Source of the DNA: Gilliamella sp. Occ3-1
GTDB taxonomy: Bacteria > Pseudomonadota > Gammaproteobacteria > Enterobacterales > Orbaceae
Reading direction: 5' to 3'
Assembly: GCF_001690655.1 (NCBI RefSeq)
Contig: NZ_LZHQ01000019.1
Location: 1 to 44,058, forward strand
Length of the DNA stretch: 44,058 bases
Shown here in pieces: positions 8,308 through 17,163 of this stretch. Made by a program: the position numbers and the translations under genes. How positions within the stretch are numbered: position 1 is the first letter of the stretch; each line of letters opens with the position of its first letter. Under the pieces are notes generated by a model, which saw nothing but the letters and a program-made list of their open reading frames with translations, had not been told where the DNA came from and searched no databases.

Positions 8308-8496
8308 ATGGAATGGCTTAAAGATTACTGGTGGATAATTGTGGTGATTTTAATTGGGATTTTTATTAATACTATTAAGGCACTGAATCGACTAAGTTAT
8401 AAAGCGTATCTTGAAAAAAAGAAAGGGATAAAACCTATCCCTTATCAAGATGACAACGATGATTGGCCATCAACAAATTCGACGAAGAAAAAATAA
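8308..8496 (+). CDS. ypfN: Small membrane protein, YpfN/UPF0370 family
   Basis: This is a 62-residue single-pass membrane protein of unknown function. It starts MEWLKDYWWIIVVILIGIF, giving one transmembrane helix (about 7-24). A basic stretch (KAYLEKKKG) and a conserved acidic-aromatic C-terminal motif (DDNDDWP, about 49-55) then Lys residues match the UPF0370 family. In E. coli the homologue also sits just after dapE. A good ribosome site (AGAGGAAG) precedes the ATG. It converges with cysZ, with only 8 bp between stops. Confidence 0.9.
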   Translation: MEWLKDYWWIIVVILIGIFINTIKALNRLSYKAYLEKKKGIKPIPYQDDNDDWPSTNSTKKK

Positions 8497-8504
8497 CTCC
8501 CTGC

Positions 8505-9335
8505 TTAACGAAAGTCTTGGCTGCTACTATTAAATAAGGCTTGATGACGGTAACGATCAACCCACATTGCCGTTGCGCCACATACCGCAATAGGCATAAC
8601 AATTAAATTAAGCAATGGCACCATGGTAAAGAAGCTAACTATAATACCAAAAGTTAAATTATCTACCCGATCTTGCTTGAGTAATTCACGCATACGCTGA
8701 AAAGTAATTTTGTGGTTATCAAAGGAGTAATCAGCATATTGAATATTAATTTGCCAAGCGGTAAATAAAAACCAAACCACTGGCGTTACTGATTGCCCAA
8801 TAACAGGAATAAAGTAAGTTAGCAGTATCGGAATTGCCCATAATAAATAGTTAAGTAGTTTTTGTAGTTCACGTTTAAAAATACGAGGAAGATCCTTAAT
8901 AAGACTTATCCACGACATATCTGCTGCGGGGATCCCCGTTAACTGTGCTTCAACCTGTTCAGCTAACAAGCCATTAAACGGAGCTGCTATGATATTGGTT
9001 ACCGTACTAAAGAAATAACAAAATAAAATAACCAATGCTAAAATAACAATAAAAACAATAATATATCCAAGCCAATGTAACCAACTTGGCATATACGACA
9101 CTCCCCAATCAACCATGCCCGAGATAGCCGTAAAGAACCAATAAAATAATGCTGACATAATCACAACATTGGCAATTAATGGTAAAAAAACAAATCGCTT
9201 AATACCTGGACTAAACGCCAATGACCAACCTTTAAAAAAATACTCAATACCTGTCGTGGGTTGATTTTTTGGATTTTGAGTTTGTTTTTTTGAATGGCGA
9301 TGTTGTGCTTGGTTTTCTAATTTATTTTGCGTCAC
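8505..9335 (-). CDS. cysZ: Sulfate transporter CysZ
   Basis: CysZ brings sulfate through the inner membrane for cysteine synthesis. This 276-residue protein follows the E. coli protein: GIEYFFKGWSLAFSPGIKRF near 29-48, hydrophobic segments near 50-70, 88-115, 165-195 and 225-250, the conserved FFSTVTNIIAAPFNGLLAEQ near 108-127, PVIGQSV near 177, YADYSFDNH near 200 and a C-terminal CGATAMWVDRYR. The N-terminal 28 residues are hydrophilic (rich in Q, N and K) and slightly longer than in E. coli. A tandem direct repeat sits just upstream at 9367-9394. No other sulfate genes are adjacent. Confidence 0.94.
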   Translation of the reverse strand: MTQNKLENQAQHRHSKKQTQNPKNQPTTGIEYFFKGWSLAFSPGIKRFVFLPLIANVVIMSALFYWFFTAISGMVDWGVSYMPSWLHWLGYIIVFIVILALVILFCYFFSTVTNIIAAPFNGLLAEQVEAQLTGIPAADMSWISLIKDLPRIFKRELQKLLNYLLWAIPILLTYFIPVIGQSVTPVVWFLFTAWQINIQYADYSFDNHKITFQRMRELLKQDRVDNLTFGIIVSFFTMVPLLNLIVMPIAVCGATAMWVDRYRHQALFNSSSQDFR

Positions 9336-9366
9336 ATTCGATTCCTTTTTAATTAAAACGAATTAT

Positions 9367-9394
9367 GTTAAAACTAGTTCAGTTAAAACTAGTT
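9367..9394 (-). promoter_or_regulatory. Tandem 13-bp direct repeat upstream of cysZ
   Basis: GTTAAAACTAGTT occurs at 9367-9379 and again at 9382-9394 (period 15), each with an ACTAGT palindrome. The position, about 32-60 bp before the cysZ start, suits a regulator site. No regulator can be named. Confidence 0.35.
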
Positions 9395-9523
9395 AGGTAA
9401 AAATTAAGTTGAACTTAAACATGATAACTATTGTAAACATAGCCCTTGGTAACCTGCAATGATAATCAGCTATCTTTATTATTGGTTTTTTCGTCAAAAA
9501 GCACATTATTGCCATTATTTACT

Positions 9524-9592
9524 AACTATGAATCTCTAACTATGAATCTCTAACTATGAATCTCTAACTATGAATTACTAACTTGAATTGCT
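9524..9592. repeat. 14-bp tandem repeat at the 3' end of tmcA
   Basis: Three perfect units of AACTATGAATCTCT (9524-9537, 9538-9551, 9552-9565) are followed by a variant unit AACTATGAATTACT (9566-9579) and a 13-bp variant (9580-9592). The last two units lie within or across the stop end of tmcA (stop at 9568-9570), so the array seems to have grown outward from the coding end. Confidence 0.9.
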
Positions 9593-11586
9593 AACCATGT
9601 TTTGATCTCTTGCTTGATGGTTTGCATTAATGCATTTTTTCCTGCAAGTTGATATGAACTAATGAGCAAAGTTTGATTGTTTTTGCTTTTTATCAGTGCT
9701 GATAACACAGGCAATGTTAGTTGTTGCTGTGGTTGCGATTGTTGATGCGTTTGATTATAGCGAACTAATCGACACAGTGTGGCATAAGTGGCTTCAAACG
9801 GTCGATGATAGTAAGCAAACCCATTTAGTTCATCAAAATCGTAGGCGTCTAAATCTTGTGTTAATTGTGACTTATCTTTACTTTCAATCATCTCAGTAAA
9901 TGGTAAATCAATAATATCTTTGAGCCAATAAACATTACGCTGTAATTTTTGTTTTAATTTAATGATTAGATTTCGTCCCGAATCGGTTAATGGCTTTAGC
10001 GCCATAACTGAATAACTACCACTATTTGCCTGTTTATGACTACTGACATGCACCAAAACAAATCCACAAGCAATCCAAAATTGGTAATTAGACGGGGTAT
10101 AAGCAAAGCTAACCGATAAAAAGTCGATATTCTGTGCTTTGGCATCTTCAAAGATAGTTTGTACAAGTTGCCTTGCTATATTCCGTCGCCGATAGGCACT
10201 AATGACCGCAATACGATTAATCCGAACTGAGCGCAATTTAGCCGCCTGTTGCTCACCTGCGTGGGCGACTAACGACTGTGCTACTAAATTACCTTTTGGT
10301 CGACGCGTACCTTGCCACACTTCGGTTATTAAACTATCAGGTAAGTTACCTTCAACAACCGTGAGTGCAGCAGCTATTTGGTTATTGTTAGCTGTTGTTT
10401 GCCAAATTGTCAAATTTTGCGCATCAAACAGACGTCTTAAATCAACTAACGTAGTTTGGTAATGAGCTACTTTCAATAAATAAAATATCGATCTTAATAT
10501 ATCAACATTATTACGTTCAACTTTTGAATTTTGGATTGATGATGAGCTTACATCAAAATAATCGCCCTTTGTTAATAAACCATTAAGTAACAATCGATCG
10601 CTAAATTGCTCTAGCATATCGCCTGCCTGCCAGCGGATGGGGCTAAATAGCTCAAAATATTGATATGCTTTATTTGATAACAATTTCAACAAAAAGCCCT
10701 GTCCTGTGCCCTCATACCCATCAGCCGTCGTTATTAATAATACTCGAGTGTTATTTGTTTTAGCTAATTTTAACAATTTTTCCAGCATGGGAAGTGGGAT
10801 CATGGCAGCTTCATCAATAATTAAATAATCGGCAACAGTAATACATGATTGAGCAATTAATTCATCTGGGGCAAAAAATGGGGTATCGGGCTTAGCAAAA
10901 TCAAAAAAGGTGTTCAGTGCTGATTTATTTGGTGCTGTCACAATACAACGTTGGTAATGGCTAAATAACCCAGCTAGTGCCGATTTACCGCGTCCACGTT
11001 TAGCGACTAATACGTTAATAGGCTTAGTGCTATTTAATAATTGTTTTAAAGTTGCTTGTTGCTCGGCTAAATCACAAACGTTATCAATAATAACTTCAGG
11101 CAGGGATATCTTGGAGGATATAACCTGTTTTGATGAAATTTTAGGATAAATTGATAAACCAAATTCAGTTAAAGTCCGTATTAAATGTGCAACGAAATTA
11201 GGCACATTAATGGGCATTTGGCTTTCGTTCCAGCGTAAGCTATCTTGATCATGCCAAGTAGACAGATTTTTAGGCAATAATAAAACCAATATACTACCTT
11301 TAACTAACGTGCCAACAAGCATAGCAAAGGCATCAAGATTAAATCCTACCGTTGCATCAAAAATAGCATGTCGATACTGTTGCCCCAACAACTGTTTAGT
11401 TTGATTGGGCGGTATTACATCAGAAATTAATGTATTGGGTAAATAACTAGAAAGTTCGGAGTGAGATGTAACCGTTAACCAATCACCTGAGTAATGACAA
11501 ATAGTTTGACTAAGTTGCTTGAATGACTGTGTTGCTTCACCCTGTAACACCCATAGCATCCTTGTGCTGTTGGGATAATTGTGCAT
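9568..11586 (-). CDS. tmcA: tRNA(Met) cytidine acetyltransferase
   Basis: TmcA acetylates the wobble cytidine (ac4C34) of elongator tRNA-Met, using acetyl-CoA and ATP, and so prevents misreading of Ile codons. The 672-residue protein shows an N-terminal DUF1726-like region, a Walker A loop AKRGRGKS (about 195-202), a Walker B motif with YLIIDEAAMIPLPML (about 256-270), a GNAT motif VNRIAVISAYRRRNIARQL (about 457-475) and a C-terminal tRNA-binding region. All are in the expected order. It starts 3 bp after the yeaL stop, so purC-yeaL-tmcA look like one transcript. Its C-terminal codons overlap the tandem repeat. Confidence 0.95.
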   Translation of the reverse strand: MHNYPNSTRMLWVLQGEATQSFKQLSQTICHYSGDWLTVTSHSELSSYLPNTLISDVIPPNQTKQLLGQQYRHAIFDATVGFNLDAFAMLVGTLVKGSILVLLLPKNLSTWHDQDSLRWNESQMPINVPNFVAHLIRTLTEFGLSIYPKISSKQVISSKISLPEVIIDNVCDLAEQQATLKQLLNSTKPINVLVAKRGRGKSALAGLFSHYQRCIVTAPNKSALNTFFDFAKPDTPFFAPDELIAQSCITVADYLIIDEAAMIPLPMLEKLLKLAKTNNTRVLLITTADGYEGTGQGFLLKLLSNKAYQYFELFSPIRWQAGDMLEQFSDRLLLNGLLTKGDYFDVSSSSIQNSKVERNNVDILRSIFYLLKVAHYQTTLVDLRRLFDAQNLTIWQTTANNNQIAAALTVVEGNLPDSLITEVWQGTRRPKGNLVAQSLVAHAGEQQAAKLRSVRINRIAVISAYRRRNIARQLVQTIFEDAKAQNIDFLSVSFAYTPSNYQFWIACGFVLVHVSSHKQANSGSYSVMALKPLTDSGRNLIIKLKQKLQRNVYWLKDIIDLPFTEMIESKDKSQLTQDLDAYDFDELNGFAYYHRPFEATYATLCRLVRYNQTHQQSQPQQQLTLPVLSALIKSKNNQTLLISSYQLAGKNALMQTIKQEIKTWLAIQVSNS

Positions 11587-11589
11587 AGG

Positions 11590-12045
11590 TTAACTTTTTC
11601 CAATTAACAACGACAAAATACCTGCAGCAATCAGAGGACCAACAGGAATACCTTTGAAAAAAGCCACACCAATTAGCGTACCAATAATTAAACCATTAAT
11701 AATAGTAGGGTGCGCACCAATGAGGGATATACCTCGCGTACCAAGCCAAGATACTAAAATTCCAACAAAAATAGCTAATATAGATTGCCACGTGGTAAAT
11801 GATTTAGCAATATCGCCTATTTTTAACGAGCCATCAGCTAAAGGCACCATCATTGCGGCAGTTAAAATAACAACACCAATTGTTAAGCCATATTGATTTA
11901 AAAATGGAAAATAAGTGGCAAGCGGCGTTAATTTAAACAGTAACAATAACAGCACTGCAAATGTCACGGTGTTATTGTGTGTTAAATAACACAGAGCCGC
12001 TAACCCCAAAAGTAAAAAGAAAGAGATATCAAACTGTGCAAACAT
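11590..12045 (-). CDS. yeaL: UPF0756 membrane protein YeaL
   Basis: The 151-residue inner-membrane protein (DUF441) has four or five hydrophobic segments. It matches E. coli YeaL from end to end: FLLLGLAALCYLTHN near 10-24, LTPLATYFPFLNQYGLTIG near 40-58, SWLGTRGISLIGAHP near 99-113, and the C-terminal GVAFFKGIPVGPLIAAGILS. The function is unknown. The ATG (12045) shares one base with the purC stop (TAATG arrangement), implying translational coupling. The link to purC and tmcA is not a functional clue I can interpret. Confidence 0.92.
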   Translation of the reverse strand: MFAQFDISFFLLLGLAALCYLTHNNTVTFAVLLLLLFKLTPLATYFPFLNQYGLTIGVVILTAAMMVPLADGSLKIGDIAKSFTTWQSILAIFVGILVSWLGTRGISLIGAHPTIINGLIIGTLIGVAFFKGIPVGPLIAAGILSLLIGKS

Positions 12046-12755
12046 TACAAAGGAACACCAATTCGTTTTGCTACTTCTTCATAGGCTTCAATCACACCGC
12101 CCAAACCTTGACGAAAGCGATCTTTGTCCATTTTTTTCATTGTCTCTTTTTCCCACAAACGGCAACCATCAGGAGAAAACTCATCACCCAAAGTGATTTC
12201 GCCTTTAAATAATCCAAATTCGAGTTTGTAATCAACCAATATTAGTCCTGCTTTATCAAACAAATCGGTCAAAATGGTGTTAATTTTAAAGCTAAGTTCT
12301 TTCATTCTAGCGAGTTGATCATCACTAGCCCAATCAAAAGCCTTGCAGTGTGATTCATTAACCATTGGATCATGCAATACATCGTTTTTTAGGAATAATT
12401 CAAACGTAGGAGGATTTAGAACTTTACCTTCTTCAATTCCTAAACGTTTAACTAAAGAGCCCGCTGCTCGATTACGTACCACACATTCAACAGGTACCAT
12501 TTGCAATTTTTTGACAAGCACTTCATTGTCAGATAATAAGGCCTCAACTTGAGTTGGAATGCCAGCCTCGCGTAATTTGCTCATAATAAAATAGTTAAAT
12601 TTATTATTAACCATGCCTTTACGATCTAGCTGTTCGATACGCAATCCGTCAAATGCCGATGTATCATTACGAAACTCAAGAATTAATAAATCAGAATTTT
12701 CGGTGGCATATACCGTTTTAGCTTTACCACGATAAAGCTCAGCCAACTTTTTCAT
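12045..12755 (-). CDS. purC: Phosphoribosylaminoimidazole-succinocarboxamide (SAICAR) synthase
   Basis: PurC joins aspartate to CAIR with ATP in purine synthesis. The 236 residues match the short bacterial form: [10 protein letters not shown] near 7-16, [10 protein letters not shown] near 28-37, [11 protein letters not shown] near 51-61, [12 protein letters not shown] near 90-101, the [10 protein letters not shown] motif and [12 protein letters not shown] near 192-203. The ATG is preceded by about 65 bp containing a hairpin that separates it from bamC. E. coli has the same dapA-bamC-purC order. purM is found elsewhere in this window. Confidence 0.96.
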   Translation of the reverse strand: MKKLAELYRGKAKTVYATENSDLLILEFRNDTSAFDGLRIEQLDRKGMVNNKFNYFIMSKLREAGIPTQVEALLSDNEVLVKKLQMVPVECVVRNRAAGSLVKRLGIEEGKVLNPPTFELFLKNDVLHDPMVNESHCKAFDWASDDQLARMKELSFKINTILTDLFDKAGLILVDYKLEFGLFKGEITLGDEFSPDGCRLWEKETMKKMDKDRFRQGLGGVIEAYEEVAKRIGVPL

Positions 12756-12788
12756 GTTTATAACCTTATATCAATTGCCAATAAATAA

Positions 12789-12811
12789 TTAAGGAGCTAT
12801 TCGCTCCTTAA
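12789..12811 (-). terminator. Hairpin between bamC and purC
   Basis: TTAAGGAGC (12789-12797) pairs with GCTCCTTAA (12803-12811) around a five-base loop. The tract following it on the minus strand is AT-rich, without a clean T-run, so it may attenuate rather than fully stop transcription into purC. Confidence 0.6.
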
Positions 12812-12820
12812 ATTCGAAAC

Positions 12821-13588
12821 TTATTCTTGATTTGCACTGTTCACGGCTGTTGCTGGTTTCTTACTTTTAGCATTTTCCTTTTCAATCTCTTCATTTTGTG
12901 CTTTTCGTGGCACAACGCGAACCGAATCAGGTGCAACATTATCCATTATATCATTAAACAAACCAACAACATAGCGCTGAACCTCAATGGGTTGCGAAAT
13001 TAAATCGTCGAAACCTCGGGTTAACGAAATGATTGAAATAGTGATTGTTTCGGTATCGCCTAATAATTGTCTTGAAATTGAATAAGTGGCTTCAACCGCT
13101 TGATCTTCGTCTGCACGCGCCATAAAGGCTTTATTGGTTTTAATAGTATTATTGTCATGGCTAGCAATAGGGATATTTTTCCTACTTAAGCTATCAGGAA
13201 TGCGATTCCATACATTATTGCTTAATGGCACATTAAAAGTAACTGAACCATTATTATAAACCGCAAGCACATCTTGAATAGTTGGGATTGGTAAAATTGG
13301 TGGTCTAATGTCAAGTTTTTTTCCTAAATTACCTTTAAACTCAGTTTTAACAACATAAAATTCACCACTTTCTGCAGGCACCGAAATACTTTCAGGAATA
13401 ATTAACGGTTTTAACGTAGGTGATTTAAGGTAATCTTCATTACCTTCAACTTCCCGCTTAAAATTTTGATCACTGCTACAACTGACAAGAAATAGAGAAG
13501 TTACAGCGGTTAAAACCACTGTTTTTTTAATGACATTACCTTTAAATAGGGCTATGTTTGAAATTTTGTTTAATGTGCTATTTAACAT
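12821..13588 (-). CDS. bamC: Outer-membrane assembly lipoprotein BamC, short form
   Basis: BamC is a lipoprotein of the BAM complex that inserts beta-barrel proteins into the outer membrane. A signal peptide ends in the lipobox LVSC (lipidated C37), followed by CSSDQNFKREVEGNEDYL, the conserved N-terminal tail that contacts BamD, and LGKKLDIRPP near 90-99. One helix-grip domain follows (about 102-220). E. coli BamC has 344 residues and two such domains. This protein has 255 and ends in a Lys/Glu/Ala-rich tail, so the second domain appears to be missing. There is no sign of a frameshift. It follows dapA by 30 bp. Confidence 0.87.
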   Translation of the reverse strand: MLNSTLNKISNIALFKGNVIKKTVVLTAVTSLFLVSCSSDQNFKREVEGNEDYLKSPTLKPLIIPESISVPAESGEFYVVKTEFKGNLGKKLDIRPPILPIPTIQDVLAVYNNGSVTFNVPLSNNVWNRIPDSLSRKNIPIASHDNNTIKTNKAFMARADEDQAVEATYSISRQLLGDTETITISIISLTRGFDDLISQPIEVQRYVVGLFNDIMDNVAPDSVRVVPRKAQNEEIEKENAKSKKPATAVNSANQE

Positions 13589-13618
13589 AAATATCTGCTT
13601 TTTAAATTGAAAGTTATA

Positions 13619-14497
13619 CTACAGTAAATTCGCCTCTTTTAATGCTTGTTCAACCATAGGAATTGACGATGTGCTTAACGATATCATTGGTAACCGAATT
13701 GTTGCACTTTGCATTAAACCTAATCTTGCGCAAGCCCACTTAGCTGGCGTTGGGTTAGGTTCAATGAATAAATTGTGATGTAAAGCCATTAACGTGTCAT
13801 TTAAACTACGGGCTTCTTGAATTTGATTATTAGCCACAAGCTGACACACAGTAGCAACGACCTTAGCTGCAACATTAGCTGTAACAGAAATAACACCATC
13901 ACCACCTAAAATCATAAAATCTAAAAAGGTTGAATCATCGCCACTCAGTAACTTAAAATCAGAGCCAACTAATTTTCGTGTAGGATAAACTCTTGAAAGA
14001 TCGCCCGTTGCATCTTTTAATGCAACAATATTTTTGATTTTAGCTAACCGTCCAACAGTTTCAGGCTTAATATCACTGCTAGTGCGCCCTGGTACATTAT
14101 ATAGAATCTGTGGCAACTCCGTACTTTCAGCAATAGATTTAAAGTGCTGATACATGCCTTCTTGAGTCGGTTTGTTATAATAAGGTGCAACCGTTAAACA
14201 GCCTATGACACCAATATTCTCGATCTTACGGGTTAATTCTACAGCCTCCTTCGTTGCGTTTGCGCCAGTGCCAGCAATAATAGCAATGCGCCCATCTGCA
14301 TAGTCAATTGTTCTTTTAATCACATCAATATGCTCATAGTGATCAAGTGTTGCTGATTCGCCTGTTGTACCAACCGAAACAATACCCGATGTTCCATTTG
14401 TAATATGATATTCGACCAATTTTTTTAAGCTTACGTGGTCCACGTTTCCTTTTGTATCCATGGGAGTAACAAGTGCGACCAGACTTCCTGTAAACAT
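13619..14497 (-). CDS. dapA: 4-hydroxy-tetrahydrodipicolinate synthase
   Basis: DapA condenses pyruvate with aspartate semialdehyde, the first committed step to diaminopimelate and lysine. With the start at 14497 ([14 protein letters not shown]) the protein has 292 residues, aligns with E. coli DapA, and is preceded by the ribosome site GAGAGG. An in-frame ATG five codons earlier overlaps that site and is less likely. Catalytic residues fall at the E. coli numbers: T44-T45 in GTTGES, Y107, Y133 in LYNVPGR, R138 and the Schiff-base K161 in ALKDATG. It leads a dapA-bamC pair conserved in enteric bacteria. Confidence 0.96.
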   Translation of the reverse strand: MFTGSLVALVTPMDTKGNVDHVSLKKLVEYHITNGTSGIVSVGTTGESATLDHYEHIDVIKRTIDYADGRIAIIAGTGANATKEAVELTRKIENIGVIGCLTVAPYYNKPTQEGMYQHFKSIAESTELPQILYNVPGRTSSDIKPETVGRLAKIKNIVALKDATGDLSRVYPTRKLVGSDFKLLSGDDSTFLDFMILGGDGVISVTANVAAKVVATVCQLVANNQIQEARSLNDTLMALHHNLFIEPNPTPAKWACARLGLMQSATIRLPMISLSTSSIPMVEQALKEANLL

Positions 14498-14592
14498 AAA
14501 ATGACCTCTCATATAATTGGTTTATAACACAACGTAAAGAATAAAAATCTGTAAATAAGTATGCGATATTTCTAGACTAAATTCAACTTTTG

Positions 14593-15351
14593 TTATACAG
14601 GATTATCTATATCAACAAAAATAACCTCAACACCGTAACAACTGGCTAACCATTCACCCAATTTTTTAATACCATAACGCTCGGTAGCATGGTGTCCAGC
14701 GGCATAAAAATTAATGCCATATTCACGCGCAATGTGGATAGTGCGTTCAGACACTTCGCCAGTAAAAAAAGCATCCACTCCCATTAATGCTGCTTGTTCA
14801 ATATAATCTTGCCCTCCACCACTACACCATGCAATTCGATTAATAACTTGCGGAGCATTATCACCACAAAATAGTACTTGTTGCTGGTTATTGTGTAATA
14901 CTTGCTCAAGTTGGTATTTAAATTGTAAAGCAGTAAGTGGCGTGTTTAATGTACCAGTAAAAAGCAGATCGGTAATGTCATTGCGTTTATCGACTGAAAT
15001 ACCCAATAAATTAGCCAGTTCAATATTATTGCCCAAAACAGGATGGCCATCTAATGGCAAGTGATAACTATATAAATTAATATCGTTAGTTAATAGAGTT
15101 TTAATTCTTTGATATTTAATGCCTGTAATGATTTGCGGCTCACTCTTCCAAAAATAACCATGATGTACCAGAACCGCATCAGCCTTTAATTCAACCGCCT
15201 TATCTAACAATAACTGACTGGCGGTAACTCCTGTAACAATTTTATTCACTTGCTTACGCCCCTGGACTTGCATTCCATTTGGCGCATAGTCACGATAACG
15301 ACTAATTTGCAGTTCATTATTAATAATTTGTTCTAATTCAAATTGGTGCAT
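14593..15351 (-). CDS. Nif3-like dinuclear metal-centre protein (YbgI family)
   Basis: The 252-residue cytoplasmic protein belongs to the Nif3/YbgI family, which forms a hexameric ring with two metal ions. Signature pieces are YAPNGMQVQG near 22-31, ADAVLVHHGYFW near 57-68 (metal-binding HHG), YSYHLPLDGHPVLGNN near 94-109, WCSGGGQDYI near 175-184, a GVDAFFTGEVSE loop and the late AGHHATERYG near 218-227 (second metal ligands). The family is annotated as a GTP cyclohydrolase I type 2 homologue, but the true reaction is uncertain. The gene is separated from dapA and has its own upstream region. Confidence 0.9.
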   Translation of the reverse strand: MHQFELEQIINNELQISRYRDYAPNGMQVQGRKQVNKIVTGVTASQLLLDKAVELKADAVLVHHGYFWKSEPQIITGIKYQRIKTLLTNDINLYSYHLPLDGHPVLGNNIELANLLGISVDKRNDITDLLFTGTLNTPLTALQFKYQLEQVLHNNQQQVLFCGDNAPQVINRIAWCSGGGQDYIEQAALMGVDAFFTGEVSERTIHIAREYGINFYAAGHHATERYGIKKLGEWLASCYGVEVIFVDIDNPV

Positions 15352-15572
15352 TATTTGCTCGGTTTTAATATTATGTCACAATGATTGATAATTATAATCA
15401 CTTTAACCGATAATGACACCTATTCATTGGTTTTAATGTAATTTGTATAAAATTTACCGTAATATCTTTAACAAAGATTAATAAATTGAATATAAACTAT
15501 TAAAGCCAATGCTAGGCGAACAGGTTAAAAGCTGGCATAATAGCGCTTTTTTGATAGATAAGAAAAATTAAC

Positions 15573-16259
15573 GTGCCAAACGCCAAATTATGTGAACGCT
15601 TTCGAGGGTTTTATCCTGTTGTAATTGATATTGAAACATCTGGATTCGATCCAAAAATCAACGCTATTTTAGAAATCGCCGCTATCACCTTAAAAATGAC
15701 CCCAGATGGCTGGCTAGAGCCAGATCAATCCTTACAATTTAATGTCAATCCATTTAGTGGTGCAATTTTAGAACCAGCAGCCCTTGCTTTTAATGGCATC
15801 GATCCTGATAATCCACTTCGTGGCGGTGTTGACGAAAAGCACACCTTAGACGAAATTTTTAAAATGGTTAGATCAGGCATAAAAGCTAGTGAATGTACTC
15901 GGGCGGTGATTGTTGCGCATAACGCACACTTTGATCATAGCTTTTTAATGGCAGCAGCTGAACGTACAGGAATGAAACGCAATCCATTTCACCCATTTGC
16001 TACTTTTGACACAGCGTCACTCAGTGGTTTGGTTTTTGGTCAAACAGTACTAGCCAAAGCCTGCCAAGTAGCACAAATCACATTCGATCATAAACAAGCT
16101 CACAGTGCGCTATACGATACACAAAAAACGGCAATGCTTTTTTGTAAAATCGTTAACCAATTTAAAGCACTAGGTGGATGGCCTTTGGCAGTTACAGATT
16201 CGGATGTAGATGCAAAAATCAAAAAGGATTTAGATAATAGACAACAAAAACAAGAGTAA
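15573..16259 (+). CDS. rnt: Ribonuclease T
   Basis: RNase T trims the 3' ends of tRNA, 5S and 23S rRNA as a DEDDh exonuclease. The 228 residues match E. coli RNase [22 protein letters not shown] at 7-27 with the catalytic D and [16 protein letters not shown] near 70-84, VVAHN-type motif seen here as [13 protein letters not shown] near 111-123, [14 protein letters not shown] near 139 and the final [11 protein letters not shown] (catalytic H and D). The start is GTG at 15573, with only a weak purine-rich ribosome site, and no in-frame ATG fits the alignment. A CATAAT-type -10 lies near 15535. Confidence 0.95.
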   Translation: MPNAKLCERFRGFYPVVIDIETSGFDPKINAILEIAAITLKMTPDGWLEPDQSLQFNVNPFSGAILEPAALAFNGIDPDNPLRGGVDEKHTLDEIFKMVRSGIKASECTRAVIVAHNAHFDHSFLMAAAERTGMKRNPFHPFATFDTASLSGLVFGQTVLAKACQVAQITFDHKQAHSALYDTQKTAMLFCKIVNQFKALGGWPLAVTDSDVDAKIKKDLDNRQQKQE

Positions 16260-16292
16260 ACAGTATTAATTCACTAATTGATAAAAATAAAA

Positions 16293-16315
16293 AAGCGCGC
16301 CTATTTTGCGCGCTT
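16293..16315. terminator. Convergent terminator between rnt and grxD
   Basis: AAGCGCGC (16293-16300) pairs with GCGCGCTT (16308-16315). An A-rich tract lies to the left, giving a T-rich tail for minus-strand transcripts, so it best terminates grxD and may also serve rnt. Confidence 0.8.
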
Positions 16316-16336
16316 AATTTACCATACTGCATTAAA

Positions 16337-16675
16337 TTAGGATTTATACTTTTCCGCAGTTTGCTTAATAAGCGTTTGCAGTTCGCCTGTTTGAAACATC
16401 TCTAACATAATATCACAGCCACCTACTAATTCACCTTCAACCCATAATTGTGGAAACGTTGGCCAATTAGCGAATTTAGGTAATTCGGCACGAATATCAG
16501 GGTTTTGTAAAATATCAACGTAAGCAAACGCTTCACCACATTGCGACAAAACCTGCACCGCCTGAGCCGAAAAGCCACAGCTTGGCAATTTTGGCGAACC
16601 TTTCATATATAAAATAATCGGGTTATCGGCAATTTGTTTTTTGATTTTGTCGAGTGTTGTCATTTCAGTCGTCAT
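16337..16675 (-). CDS. grxD: Monothiol glutaredoxin Grx4 (CGFS type)
   Basis: GrxD carries [2Fe-2S] clusters with glutathione and passes them to other proteins. The start chosen is the ATG at 16675 (MTTEMTTLDKIKKQ), which has AAGGA seven bases upstream and gives 112 residues. A longer frame from 16726 would add 17 residues not found in the family. It shows LYMKGSPKLPSCGFSAQAV at 22-40 with the cluster-binding C33 in CGFS, then YVDILQNPDIR, NWPTFPQLW and GGCDIMLEM, all glutathione-site motifs. It is a single-gene unit ended by the convergent hairpin. Confidence 0.96.
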   Translation of the reverse strand: MTTEMTTLDKIKKQIADNPIILYMKGSPKLPSCGFSAQAVQVLSQCGEAFAYVDILQNPDIRAELPKFANWPTFPQLWVEGELVGGCDIMLEMFQTGELQTLIKQTAEKYKS

Positions 16676-16726
16676 GCATTTTCCTTGGAAATTTATTGTA
16701 ATAATGCGAGCTATTTTACCGTACAA

Positions 16727-17163
16727 TTGGGCTTGTTCCTACTGCTATCTTATAACAACGTTGTTTAATGAGGATTTTTGAAGCAAATAAATATATTAGA
16801 TGTTTAAATTTTTCCAAAATTTATGTTCCTAATAATGTCCTAACTCACCAAACATCTCTGTTTAGCGTGCTAACTTCGCTTAATTGTTGGCATACATAGC
16901 GGAATTAAAAGGCAAGCATATTACCTTTGCGGTACTATAGGAGTTTGTTTCCATTATAAAACAGATGATATATCTTATTGATTTATATTGGTTTTTAATT
17001 CATTTTTTAGTAAAATAAACTAATTACTGGCTAATTTCTTTTTTTGTTCTAGTAGTTTTAGAGATTTTTGGCAAGCAGTACGAGGAATTCGTACAAAATT
17101 CCTAAGTTGAACATTTTATCCATTATTATTTGAACTGACTCGTAAATAATCTTTTAGAAAAAT
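16727..17163. other. Gene-free interval upstream of grxD
   Basis: I see no supportable gene. Short coding-like pieces on both strands are broken by stops within a few tens of codons, so a long-decayed gene is possible but unproven. A small hairpin AGGAATT / AATTCCT lies near 17082-17103. Confidence 0.35.

Noticed and set aside
10202..10462. 86-codon frame antisense to tmcA
   Set aside because: It lies wholly inside the GNAT region of tmcA, with no ribosome site or family resemblance.
16727..17163. Possible decayed gene upstream of grxD
   Set aside because: Pieces such as AYIAELKGKHITFAVL on the plus strand look coding-like but are broken by stops, and I could not match them to a family.
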